Below are positions 29,568 through 37,930 of a DNA stretch of 47,500 bases, in pieces. The stretch comes from Prorocentrum cordatum (lineage: Eukaryota > Sar > Dinophyceae > Prorocentrales > Prorocentraceae): NCBI GenBank assembly GCA_963575745.1, contig CAUYUJ010015513.1, positions 27,501 through 75,000 of the forward strand. The letters are read 5' to 3'. Each line of letters starts with the position of its first letter. Position 1 is the stretch's first letter. The notes beneath the pieces are model-generated. The model saw only the letters and a program-made list of their open reading frames with translations, was not told the DNA's origin and did no database searches. Position numbers and translations under genes: made by a program.

Positions 29568-29731
29568 GTGCAAGGGGCGTCCCCCAGGGGCTTCGGTGGG
29601 CGCCTGGCCGACGCCGCGGCCGCCGAGGGTCACCGCACCACCTCGTTCTCCCTCGCGGGCGCGAACACGTGGTCGACGGGGCGGAGCGTCGGGGTGGAGA
29701 TCATCGACGGGAGAAACGGCGCCGTGCGTCT
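29568..29731 (+). CDS. DUF1800-DUF1501 protein, exon 4 (middle of DUF1501)
   Basis: Reads VQGASPRGFGGRLADAAAA, then EGHRTTSFSLAGANTWSTGR and SVGVEIIDGRNGAVRL. The GFGGRLADA..., TTSFSLAG.N.WS.G pattern is the DUF1501 segment that follows the H.DQQ motif of exon 3. The acceptor CCCCTCGGCAG|GTG is canonical. The donor is less sure. Exon 5 needs a phase-2 end, which is met by CGTCT|GCAGGGG, a GC donor; GC donors are common in dinoflagellates. CCGT|GCGTCT is an alternative three bases earlier. Confidence 0.7.
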
Positions 29732-30243
29732 GCAGGGGTCGCTCGAGGGAGCAAAACATCTGGCACCGAGAGAGCAGCGCCCTCCTCGGAGCCGTCTGGG
29801 GGTCTGAGGGTGGCCCAGCACTGGTTCTGGCCAGCAGGAAGGGCGGGCAGGTTCGAGGGTTTTTTTGTCTTGTTCGCCCTCCAGGGGCAGTTTTCGGATA
29901 CGGGGTGGAAAACTGCACTGGATGGACCCCGGGAGGGGTCCAGGGACCGATTCTGAGCGAATTTGGCCTCATCCTCCCCTCCTGACTGATTCTCTGGGCT
30001 CCCAACCAGTTCAGACCCTGGCGACGCCCACCCAGGCAGATCATGAACGAAAGCGTAGGCTTGCAAGCATAAGGGTCGAGACATACCCATCTGCAAAAAC
30101 AGGCACGTTTGGAGCGCCGTGCAGATGTCTTGGATCCGCCCTGCGCGCCCGCTCGGAGTGAGGTGCTGCGCGCACCCGTGGAGCGCGCCCGCAGCTTTCC
30201 CTGATGGGCGTTCTGCCCTCAACAACAAACGCATGCGACATAT

Positions 30244-30413
30244 TTTTGGGGAGGGGAAGAAACACACAGACACAATCAGTCGTCGATCTCCTTGAAAATG
30301 TAGGAAAATATGGGAAGTGGGGGGGAGACAAGAACCCAGAAAATACTGGAAAATATCTGGAATCCTGTTATTCGTGTCTATTTATTTGTGTGTCCCAGGG
30401 CCCCATTCAACTT
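30244..30413. repeat. Dispersed repeat A, copy 3
   Basis: GAAACACACAGACACAATC, GTCGTCGATCTCC, TAGGAAAATATGGGAAGTGG and the tail TGTGTGTCCCAGGGCCCC. It is closer to copy 1 (2605-2758) than to copy 2, and is followed by GGTCCGCGCGGATCTC. Confidence 0.75.
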
Positions 30414-30594
30414 TGCCAGAGGTCCGCGCGGATCTCTTGGGTCAGCACTGGCCTTCCCTCCCCCCCACCACCCCTTCCGCAGAGCGCGGAGTGCTCCAGT
30501 GGCGGCGCCCGAGGCCGCCCAGGGGTGTGGGGAGGGGGGCCCAGCGCCGACCAAAGAAATTCGCGCGGACCTGCGATGCAGTCGGGGCGCGCAT

Positions 30595-30775
30595 CAAGAA
30601 ACCATATGCTTTTCGTCAGGATGTCCTGGGTTTCTTCGCTCCTCGCGCTGCGCGGTGACTTACCGCAGCCGTTGAAGGAGCTGCTGCGTTCAGGGTGCTC
30701 CAGGTTTCCCCTCAGGTGCACCTCGCGCACGGGTTCTCAGGGTTGGGTTTCTTGCGAGGTTTTTTGCGGCCGCGC
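30595..30775. repeat. Dispersed repeat B, diverged copy
   Basis: Starts CAAGAAACCAT, has GATGTCCTGGGTTTCTTCG, and ends CAGGGTTGGGTTTCTTGCG. Related to 37780-37930, 39895-40043 and 47341-47500. Confidence 0.55.
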
Positions 30776-30821
30776 CCGCACTGCATGTGTTTGATACGTC
30801 TGCAGCGTCTCGATTCTCCAG

Positions 30822-31680
30822 GTACCAGGACTTGCAGGCGATCGTGGGGAACACTACCAGCCTCACGTATGGCAACGTCTACTGCGAGGAGTACGCGCAG
30901 CAGTTCGCCGGCGCCATAGAGTCCAGCGAGAAGCTGGGGACGCTCCTCGACTCGGCAACGCTCACGACCACGTACGGTACGAGCAACTCGCTGGCCAGGC
31001 AATTGCATCAGGTCGCCCGGCTCATTTCGACGAGGGCAGCGCGCGGTGCCGAGCGGGATTTCTTCTTCGCAGAATTGGGTGGGTTCGACACGCACAATGC
31101 CTTGGAGGAGGTTCTCGAGACTAAGTTTGCCGAGATCAACGCTGCCCTGGAGGATTTCGTGGCCGAGCTGAAGGGCCAGAGCATCTTCGACTCGGTGGTG
31201 TTGGTGACCAGCTCCGACTTCGGGCGCACGCTGACCTCGAATGGCCGGGGTAGCGACCACGGCTGGGCGGGTAACCACCTCGTGCTGGGCGGCAGCGTCA
31301 ATGGCGGCCGCATCTTCAATCGGTTCCCCGAGTCTCTACTGGATGGCAACAGCCAGGACGCGGGGCGCGGGAGGATGATCCCACAGTACCCGTGGGAGAA
31401 CGTGATGGTGCCTATTGCGCAGTGGATGTGCGGGCAGTCGTCCTCGCGGGCCAGCGCGGCCTGGCTGCACTCCGTCTTCCCTAACCTCGCCAACTTCAAC
31501 GCCTCCGAGCACATCATCCACGCCGAGGCTCTCTTCGCAGGCTTCGAGCTCGCCACGCCGAGCCCCACGCCGTCGGGCCCCACCGCGAGCCCCACGCCGA
31601 GCCCCTCGCCGCCCCCCTCGCCGAGCCCCACGCCCGGCCCCACGGCGAGCCCCTCGCCGAGCCCGACCGCCGACCCCACG
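30822..31680 (+). CDS. DUF1800-DUF1501 protein, exon 5 (C-terminal half of DUF1501 and Pro/Ser/Thr stalk)
   Basis: Begins (.)YQDLQAIVGNTTSLTYGNVYCEEYAQQF and continues with FFAELGGFDTH, SIFDSVVLVTSSDFGRTL and GRGSDHGWAGNHLVLGG, the conserved DUF1501 C-terminal motifs whose Asp and His residues are expected to bind metal in this superfamily. After MIPQYPWENVMVPIAQWMCG comes ELATPSPTPSGPTASPTPSP, a Pro/Ser/Thr stalk typical of secreted or surface proteins. The exon end is placed at ACG|GCC (31680), a GC donor in phase 0 that fits exon 6. The sequence downstream (from about 31690) loses coding character. Confidence 0.75.
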
Positions 31681-31837
31681 GCCCTGCGGGAGGGCCCCCA
31701 AAGCCGCTGCGAAGGGCTCGGCCCCCGCGGGGCCCTCCGGCGCCTCCGGGGGGGGTCCCCGCGGGGGGGCGGAGAGAGATGGCGCGGGGGAGTCCCGCGG
31801 GGGGGCGGAGAGACGGCCCGACGGCGGCCCCGGACAG

Positions 31838-31865
31838 GCTCTCTCTCTCTCTCTCTCTCTCTCTC
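31838..31865. repeat. (CT)n microsatellite
   Basis: About 14 CT units. Confidence 0.95.
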
Positions 31866-32391
31866 CGGGTGCCCCGCGGGAGGCCCCGGGAGGGTTCCGC
31901 CGGACGCCCGCACCTGCAGGCCCGTGTGCGGGGTCGGCCGTGGGCCTCGGGAGCACGTCAGCGGGTCCGCCCTTTTCCAGTGCTGGCAGCGTCCGCGGCG
32001 GCGTGAGAGGCCATCAGGACAGCCCCGCCATCGTTCTCGCTTCCATCTGCACCCTTCCCCTTCTCCGAGGGAGGAGAGGAGCACCCCCGACCTGATAGGT
32101 GGCGCTTTCTAAAAAAAGGGCCCTGGGCGTTTGCTAAACAGCCCTGCCCTGTTCGATTCCTTCTTTGGGCGCGCTTACTGAACTTCTTCGCGTGGCGGCG
32201 TGGTCACTATGGGGGTGGAGTTTTTCCCCTCCTAGAGATACTCATCTTCGCTCCCCGTGCTACTGACGCCTCCACCAGTGGGCCCCCCATGATGCAGTCG
32301 GGCGCGTCGGGCCTTGATCAGTGCCGTCGGTCCACTTCCGCCGTCGTGCCCGTGGTCGCGGACCAAAGGGCCTGTTACAGGCCCCGTGGGG

Positions 32392-32585
32392 TACGGTAGG
32401 TTCGTGTCGTGTCAACCGGCGGCGACCCCGCCAGCGGCGTTCAACGTTGAACGCCGCGGGTGACCCAGCATCGTTCGATGTGGAACGATTTGGACGCTTC
32501 GGAAACGGCCGATCGTTCCAAGGTTGAACGATCCCCGCGGTGTCAGAAGCCAACGCCGAAGTCGGCACGGCAAGAGCCTGACGCA
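32392..32585. mobile_element. MITE-like element, TACGG family, copy 1
   Basis: Left end TACGGTAGGTTCGTGTCGTG; the right end is degraded. The interior follows copy 2 (35934-36125) block by block: ACCGGCGGCGACCCCGCC, GTTCAAC, GAACGAT, GTGTCAG.A.CCAACGCCGA. Contains a perfect 24-bp palindrome at 32434-32457 built on GGCGTTCAACGTTGAACGCC. Confidence 0.65.
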
Positions 32586-32679
32586 TCTTGCCACCGAGGG
32601 CCTGGAGGCCGACGCGAGGGCCATCTCTGGGCCCAGGGCCCAGGAGACCCCTTCAGGGCCCCACCGCTTAGCTGGGCCC

Positions 32680-33870
32680 CTCCGCCGGACCTCCCTGGAG
32701 CCCACGAGATTGGCGACGGCTTGGCACTTCGCAACCCCGAGGGGACGGCGAACTCTCATCCTGATCTGCGCCTTCGACACCCCTTCGCTGGACCTCCCAG
32801 GAGCCCACAACAATGCGGCGCCCGTTTCGCAGCTCGCAGCCCCCAGGGACGACGATGTCTTCATCCCGATGCAGATCTGACGACGATCCGCTGGCCTTCC
32901 CAGGAGTCCACGAAAGTGGCGACAGTTTCGTAGACCACAGCCCCGCGCGGACGGCGAGGTCTCATTCTGATTTGCGTCTGACGTCACTCGACACGACCAC
33001 CCAGTGCCCCACGAAAGTGGCGACGGTCTCATGAATCGCAGCCCCCGAGGAGACGGTGAGGTCTCATACAGATATGCGTAAGACGTCACTGACCCCCAGG
33101 AGCCCACGAAAGTGACGACTGTTTTACAGGTCACAGCCCCCGAGGGGACGGCGAGGTATCATTCTGATCTGCGTGTGACGTCACTCCGCTGGACTCGCCA
33201 GGCGCCCTCGAAAGTGTCGACAGATTCGCTATTCGCAGACCCCAGGGACGGCGAGGTATCATTCCGATCTGCGTAAAACGTCACTCCATTGGACCTCCCA
33301 GCAGCCCACGAAAGTGGCGACGGTTTCTGCGTGTGACGTCACTCCGCTGGAAACTCCAGGAGCCCACGAACGTTGCGACGGTCTCACAGTTTGTAGCCCC
33401 CAAGGGGACGGCGAGGTCTCATTCTGATATGCGCAAGACGTCACTCCGCTGGACACCCCAGGAGTCCACGATCCGGCGACGGCTTCACAGTTCGCAACCC
33501 CCCAGGCAGCGCGAGCAGCAGGAATGAAATAACGACCCCCCAGGAGCCCATGGAAGTAGCGACGGTTTCACAGGTCGCAGCCCCCGAGGGGACGGCGAGG
33601 TCTCATTCTGATCTGCGTCTGACGTCACTCCACTGGACCTCCAGGAGTACACGAAAGTGGCGTCAGTTTCACAGTCCCACTGGACCTCTGGGCGCCCACG
33701 AAAAAGGACGACGGTTTCGTAGAGCGCAGCCCCCGCGGGGGAAGAAGCTAGGTTTCGTTAGAATCCGCACACGACGCCAGTCCACGGCGGAAACAGTGAA
33801 AAAACGGCCTTGCCGTTTCCGGAGGCCCTTTAAGCACTGGCCCCCTGGGAGCCCACGAACAAGGAGCCCC
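32680..33870. repeat. Diverged array of repeat D with TGACGTCA motifs, about 11 units
   Basis: Units of about 85-110 bases with CTGGACCTCCCAGGAGCCCA, CGAAAGTGGCGACGGTTTC, GCAGCCCCCGAGGGGACGG and CGAGGTCTCATTCTGATCTG, then TGACGTCACTCC. The core is shared with the 28365-29200 array and with 7830-8035. TGACGTCA or a close variant recurs in most units. Confidence 0.8.
33798..33836. repeat. 39-bp repeat, inverted relative to 37332-37371
   Basis: GAAACAGTGAAAAAACGGCC, then TTGCCGTTTCCGGAGGCCC. The reverse complement of 37332-37371 differs at only a few positions. Confidence 0.7.
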
Positions 33871-34025
33871 CCCCCCGGCGGCGCCTCCGGCGCTGCCCCT
33901 CAAACGCGCCCCGTGCGCCAGGGATGGGGGGGTCCAGCGCGGGTCCAAAAAATCCGCGCGGAGCGCCAGAAGTGTATGTTTACGCTGCTTCTTCTTCTTC
34001 TTCTTCGTTTTCTTTGTGTATTTTT

Positions 34026-34026
34026 C

Positions 34027-34080
<54 letters not shown>

Positions 34081-34110
34081 GTAGTATTATTATCATTATT
34101 ATTCTCATTA
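34026..34110. repeat. (ATT)n microsatellite
   Basis: About 28 TAT/ATT units with GTA interruptions; the most AT-rich tract of the window. Confidence 0.95.
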
Positions 34111-34254
34111 TTCTCATTTGTCTTTTTCTTCCTCTCAGGGAGGAGGAGCAGAGGAAAAGGAAGTGTGGAGACCATAGTGCTCTATGCGAAACGAGACCCC
34201 AGCGACGGGAGGGGTTGGGTAAACAGTCAGAGTTCCCGCTGTGCGCACGTCGTG

Positions 34255-34460
34255 ACATGTGATCGTTTTTGTCATTCATTGTTTTGCCGATCGGCGCGGG
34301 CCCCAAAACCCCCCTTTCCCCCCCCCCCCACCATGGAGTAGATCTTGACGTTTTTTGGCGCCTGTCTCGAGTGGGTGGAGCTTCCCCCAGAAACAGCAAT
34401 CTCGCAAACAGCCGCACGAAGCAGAGGTCTGGAGCCAGCCCCCCCCCCCCTTCGCTCCCC
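34255..34460. repeat. Dispersed repeat F, copy 1
   Basis: TTCATTGTTTTGCCGATCGG, CGCGGGCCC, a C-run, TGGAGTAGATCTTG, GGCGCCTGTCTCGAG.GGTGGAGC, GAAGCAGAGGTCTGGAGCCA and a second C-run. The same order is found at 39130-39345. Confidence 0.75.
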
Positions 34461-34480
34461 CCCCCTTCCGCCCTATATGA

Positions 34481-34638
34481 AGTCGGGCATGTCCCTCTAC
34501 AGGAGGAATACTCCAAAATAGTCAGCAAATAGTCTGGGCACGATGTTTCGACTCCTTCTGCCTATTTGGGAGTATTGTCTGACGAATTTGCTTTCTCGTC
34601 CCAAATCCGCCTGTATCTGGGAGGACATGCCCTCCCTT
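34481..34638. mobile_element. MITE-like element, AGTCGGGC family, copy 1 (158 bp)
   Basis: Left AGTCGGGCATGTCCCTCTAC, right end roughly its reverse complement (GGGCATGTCC and TACAGG cores). The interior ATAGTCTGGG.A.GATG.TTCGACT is shared with copy 2 at 35323-35481. AATACTCC/GGAGTATT forms an inner stem. Confidence 0.7.
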
Positions 34639-35112
34639 TCCGCCCACTGTCGAAACGCCGAACCCAAAGAAAAACGCTCACCGTGAGAGCCGGCGCACGA
34701 CGCGCCCCGCCAGGCGGCAGCCAGGCAAGGGGAACAACAAAAAAGAAAGCCCGGGCAGGCCGGCCAGCGAGCGAGGAGCCCGCACGGAGGCACCCGCGGG
34801 CGGCCACGTGGCGGAACAAAAAAAGATCCCAGGAGGCCCCCGGCCCACGAGCGGAGGTCCAGGCTCGGGGGCTCAAGAGTCGGGGGCGGAAGAGAGGGGG
34901 GTGATGACTATAGAGGGGGGGGACATCATGGCGGGGGCCATGGTATCGCCCCAGGTGTCATGGCGCCTCTTCTGGTTTCATGACGTCCCTGGCCCCCCCG
35001 CTGGGCCGCGCACATGCCGCCAGTCAAGATTTGCACCCCCCCCCCCCTATTGCACACCCCCATCTTGGCCGCTCCCGAAAGAGACGGGGGTCAATGCAAG
35101 CGGGGGTCTGCC

Positions 35113-35275
35113 AGAGCGCCAGATCTTGCAGGATCCTGCAGAGCCAGGGTCGCACTGACCCGGGCTTGGGCGTTGGGCGCAGGATCTTGCAGGATCCTGC
35201 AGGGCCAGGGTCGCACTGACCCGGATTTGGGTGCAGGATCTTGCAGGATCTTGCAGGATCCTGTAAGGCTTGACT
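35113..35275. repeat. 68-bp tandem repeat, about 2.5 copies
   Basis: Unit GCAGGATCTTGCAGGATCCT, then GCAG.GCCAGGGTCGCACTGA and CCCGG. It contains the palindrome TGCAGGATCCTGCA and a GGGTC...GACCC stem. Ends with three close GCAGGATCTT units. Confidence 0.85.
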
Positions 35276-35322
35276 GACCCGGGTCTGGATTGACCCGTGT
35301 CAGCAGGTCCCCGATAGGCTCA

Positions 35323-35481
35323 AGTCGGGCCCGTCCCTCTACGGGAGGGGTATCCAAAAACAGTCAAAGAATAGTCTGGGGATGATGGTTCGACTATGTT
35401 TGATGATTTTGGTATATATTGTTTTGACTTTTGAAAAAAAATGTCGTCTAAAATCCGCCTGTAGGGGGACGTGCCCGACCT
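35323..35481. mobile_element. MITE-like element, AGTCGGGC family, copy 2 (159 bp)
   Basis: Terminal inverted repeats of about 23 bases: left AGTCGGGCCCGTCCCTCTAC; right (reverse complement) GGTCGGGCACGTCCCCCTAC, four mismatches in that stretch. Same length and interior as copy 1. No clear target duplication. Confidence 0.8.
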
Positions 35482-35534
35482 AAATCGAGGCCTCCTAGGT
35501 GGGGTCCGAGTAGATGGGGTCGGAGGATCGCGCC

Positions 35535-35700
35535 GCATGGCCGATGCATCGGCTGCGCGGCTCGATGTGGAGCCCGCGTTTCCCCACGCCGCGTCGCCGA
35601 CGCATAGCCGAGGTCGACGATGCATCGATGATGCATCGCCGGTGCATCGTCGATGGATCGCCGATGCTTCGACGACGTATCGGCGATGCGGCGCGATCCC
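35535..35700. repeat. GATGCATCG palindrome cluster
   Basis: Includes GCCGATGCATCGGC (perfect, 35539-35552) and a run of GATGCATCG, GGTGCATCGTCGATGGATCG and CCGATGCTTCGACGACG variants. Confidence 0.65.
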
Positions 35701-35933
35701 CCGACCCCAGCTACTCCGGCCCCATCCAGGAGGCCTCTAACGGAGCGCCCAGTGACGGCCACTTGACCCTAAAAAATCATGCAAGTGGGCAAGAAGAGAA
35801 GCAGAAACAGCCCGCGAGTGCACGCACTGTTTGAGGAACATGATGCTTTGTGCTTCTGAGGTTTAAGACGAGTAAGTAAACTAGAATTTATGGCTGCCGA
35901 ATTGCAGACTCGCCACGAGCACTAAAATGCTGA

Positions 35934-36125
35934 TACGGTAAGTTCGCGTCGTGTTGACCGGCGGCGACCCCGCCGCTGACGTTCAACATTAAACGCCGAC
36001 GGTGATTCAGAATCCGTCGATGCTGAACGATCTGATGTTCCGGAATCGGCCGATAATTCAAGGGTGAACGATTCTTGCGGTGTCAGGAACCAACGCCGAA
36101 GCCGACACGACACGAACTTGCCGTA
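35934..36125. mobile_element. MITE-like element, TACGG family, copy 2 (192 bp)
   Basis: Terminal inverted repeats: left TACGGTAAGTTCGCGTCGTG, right (reverse complement) TACGGCAAGTTCGTGTCGTG, two mismatches in 20. The interior matches copy 1 at 32392-32585. No ORF. Confidence 0.8.
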
Positions 36126-36136
36126 GGTGCCTTCTC

Positions 36137-36341
36137 GGGGGCAACGATAGGGGGGATAGGCGTTGGGGGGATGCATCGTCCCCCAATCGCCCATTGATCG
36201 CCGATAGGGGACCAATAACCCCAACCTGCACAGGAAGGTGCGGATTCACTACCGGGGGCCTATCGCCGATCTATCGGCGATGTATTCCCGATTCGAGGTC
36301 GATGCATACCCCCCTATGCCAGTCCCCCCTATCGTTGCCCC
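36137..36341. mobile_element. Foldback element with about 40-bp imperfect inverted ends (205 bp)
   Basis: Left GGGGCAACGATAGGGGGGAT and the reverse complement of the right end (GGGGCAACGATAGGGGGGAC) match; after a few differences GATGCATCG and GTATGCATCG also pair. The centre holds ATCGCCGAT-CT-ATCGGCGAT (36262-36281). It starts 11 bases after the previous element. Confidence 0.75.
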
Positions 36342-36697
36342 TCACCTTCTTGTGATATTGCGTAAGGAGCATACTCCGCGTAGCCCGATGGCCGAAGGGG
36401 TGCGAGCGATGTGTCGGTTCTCTTTGCCCTGCTGCTCCAAAACAGCACAGCAACCAAACATGTACGTAGACCCGGGGCCCAGGGGGAAGAAGGACGAGGA
36501 TCGGCCGGGCGTCGTGCCATAGGGGCGGGGCGATACATGACGGGATGAAGAAAGATGCACCGTTGTGCGGGACCTTGAAGGTGCCCCTGGGGCACGAAAG
36601 GCGCACGGCACTCCCTCCCCCCCTCATCCACCGCCCCCCCATTGGGCCACGCCACGTCCGAGATGAGGAGGATGTCAGGGCATCAGTGCCGCCACAG

Positions 36698-37135
36698 GCG
36701 ACGCCGAGCCCGACGCCCACGTGCCCTGCAGGCTACATCTTCGCCCAGGCACAGTGCGAATGCAGCGCCAGAACACAGCAATGGGCGTCCGACTACCCGA
36801 CAGTAGAGGCGTGCGGCGCGAAATGTGCGTCTACCGACGGTTGCATGGCCTTCGGCTCTTGGACAACTGCTCCAGTCGCTGGCTGGTGTGCTCTGTACGA
36901 CAGCGCTTGCGGTAGTTGCGTCAATACCCCAGGCGCAGCCATGAACGCCTACAACATGTGTGATGGGGGCGATGCGCCGACGCTGGCGCCAACGTCGAGC
37001 CCCACACCAAGCCCCACGCCGAGCCCGACACCAAGCCCCACGCCGAGCCCGACACCAAACCCCACGCCGAGCCCAACAGCGACGCCGACGCCAAGCCCGA
37101 CAGGGTCTCCGACATCCGCACCTGGCCCCACGACG
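36698..37135 (+). CDS. DUF1800-DUF1501 protein, exon 6 (PAN/apple-like Cys-rich module and PTPSP stalk)
   Basis: Begins [20 protein letters not shown], resuming the Pro/Ser/Thr stalk of exon 5. It then reads ...[34 protein letters not shown] and AYNMCDGG, a Cys-rich fold resembling PAN/apple modules, which commonly bind protein or carbohydrate; that role is inferred. A second stalk of (SPTP)n follows. Acceptor CCACAG|GCG and GT donor ACG|GTGGGG (37136) keep phase 0. The link to exon 5 across about 5 kb rests on stalk composition and phase; it could belong to a separate gene. Further exons are not identified. Confidence 0.55.
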
Positions 37136-37139
37136 GTGG

Positions 37140-37255
37140 GGATGACGACGACGACGACGACGACGATTGCGATGGTGATGAAGATGATGTTGGCGATGGT
37201 GGCAATCACCACGCTGCCGATGATGATGCCGATGATGCGGATGAGGGTGGTGAGA
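37140..37255. repeat. Degenerate GAT/GAC microsatellite
   Basis: GACGAC, GATGATGA and GGTGATGA units directly after the exon 6 donor. Confidence 0.85.
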
Positions 37256-37331
37256 CATGGCGCGCGCGGACCTTCATACGTCATGACAGGTCTTCCAGCG
37301 AGAACGCAAACACCAATCCGGTTGACATGCG

Positions 37332-37371
37332 GGCCCCGGAAACGGCAGGGCCATTTTTTCACCGTTTCAAA
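37332..37371. repeat. 40-bp repeat, inverted relative to 33798-33836
   Basis: GGGCCCCGGAAACGGCAGGG, then CCATTTTTTCACCGTTTC. Confidence 0.7.
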
Positions 37372-37379
37372 GAAAAATG

Positions 37380-37580
37380 CCCCTGGAAGATGGAGACGGC
37401 AACAAAAACGGCGACCGGAAACGGCAAGAAAACGGCTCCAGGGTTGGAACCGGAGCCGGAACCGGTACCGGTTCCAATCCGGTTCCGTCGCCATTGACGT
37501 CAATGGCGACGGAACCGGTAAAAAAACGGCGTCGGAACGGGCAACAAAAACGGCAAAACGGAACCGGTAAACAAAAATTG
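37380..37580. repeat. Palindrome-rich segment including a perfect 40-bp palindrome
   Basis: 37480-37519 is a perfect palindrome; its left half is CCGGTTCCGTCGCCATTGAC and the centre is TGACGTCA. 37459-37476 (GGAACCGGTACCGGTTCC) is a perfect 18-bp palindrome. Both are flanked by direct repeats GGCAACAAAAACGGC (37404 and 37537). Confidence 0.9.
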
Positions 37581-37779
37581 CCCTGTCGATCGTTTCCAGG
37601 GCCCATGGAGGCTGAGGCCACACGCGGTTCCGGAGGGAGGGCGACGTGTGCGCACGAGGAGGCGTGCGAGCCAGTGGCCCGCGGCGGCAGCGCACGGGCG
37701 GTGGCGGGTGCGCGCGGAGCTGCCGGAGTGCTGTCGAGCTGCGCCCGAGCGTGGCCCGCATTACAGTGGGGACCCATGC

Positions 37780-37930
37780 CAAGAAACACCCTGCTTGCCT
37801 CCAGGATGCCCTAGGTTTCTTGGGTTTCGATGGTTTTGCGCTGGGAAGCGTGACGTTCCCACATTAAAAATCGATGGACGTCCTGGGTTTTCAGGGTTGG
37901 GTTTCTTGTGGAAGGTTTCTTGTGGTCGGT
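37780..37930. repeat. Dispersed repeat B, copy 1
   Basis: CAAGAAACACCCTGCTTGCC start, GATGCCCTAGGTTTCTTGGG inner block, GTCCTGGG..TTCAGGGTTG and GGTTTCTTGTGGAAGGTTTC end. Its ends are loosely inverted (CAAGAAAC.CC / GGGTTTCTTG). Preceded by TTACAGTGGGGACCCATGC. Confidence 0.75.

Larger units (their letters stand above)
29732..30821 (+). other. Intron 4 of the DUF1800-DUF1501 gene
   Basis: Probable GC-AG intron; acceptor TTCTCCAG|GTACC at 30820-30821. Contains repeat A copy 3 (30244-30413) and a diverged repeat B (30595-30775). 29815-30240 holds nothing recognised. Confidence 0.6.
31681..36697 (+). other. Intron 5 of the DUF1800-DUF1501 gene, about 5 kb, rich in foldback elements
   Basis: Acceptor GCCACAG|GCG at 36696-36697; donor uncertain. 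Annotated inside it are a (CT)n tract, the TACGG- and AGTCGGGC-ended MITE-like pairs, a third array of repeat D, an (ATT)n tract, a 68-bp tandem repeat and a 205-bp foldback. 31690-32390 holds only the (CT)n tract at 31838-31865; 34640-35110 and 35700-35930 show nothing recognised. Confidence 0.55.

Noticed and set aside
28365-33870. CRISPR-like arrays or a hammerhead ribozyme in the D repeats (GAAA loop)
   Set aside because: Units are contiguous minisatellite with no unique spacers, and the CUGANGA core of a hammerhead is absent.
36545-37570. A 341-codon single-exon gene starting at ATG 36545
   Set aside because: The first 50 codons lack coding character, and a clean splice acceptor at 36696-36697 begins the Cys-rich part, which continues the stalk of exon 5.
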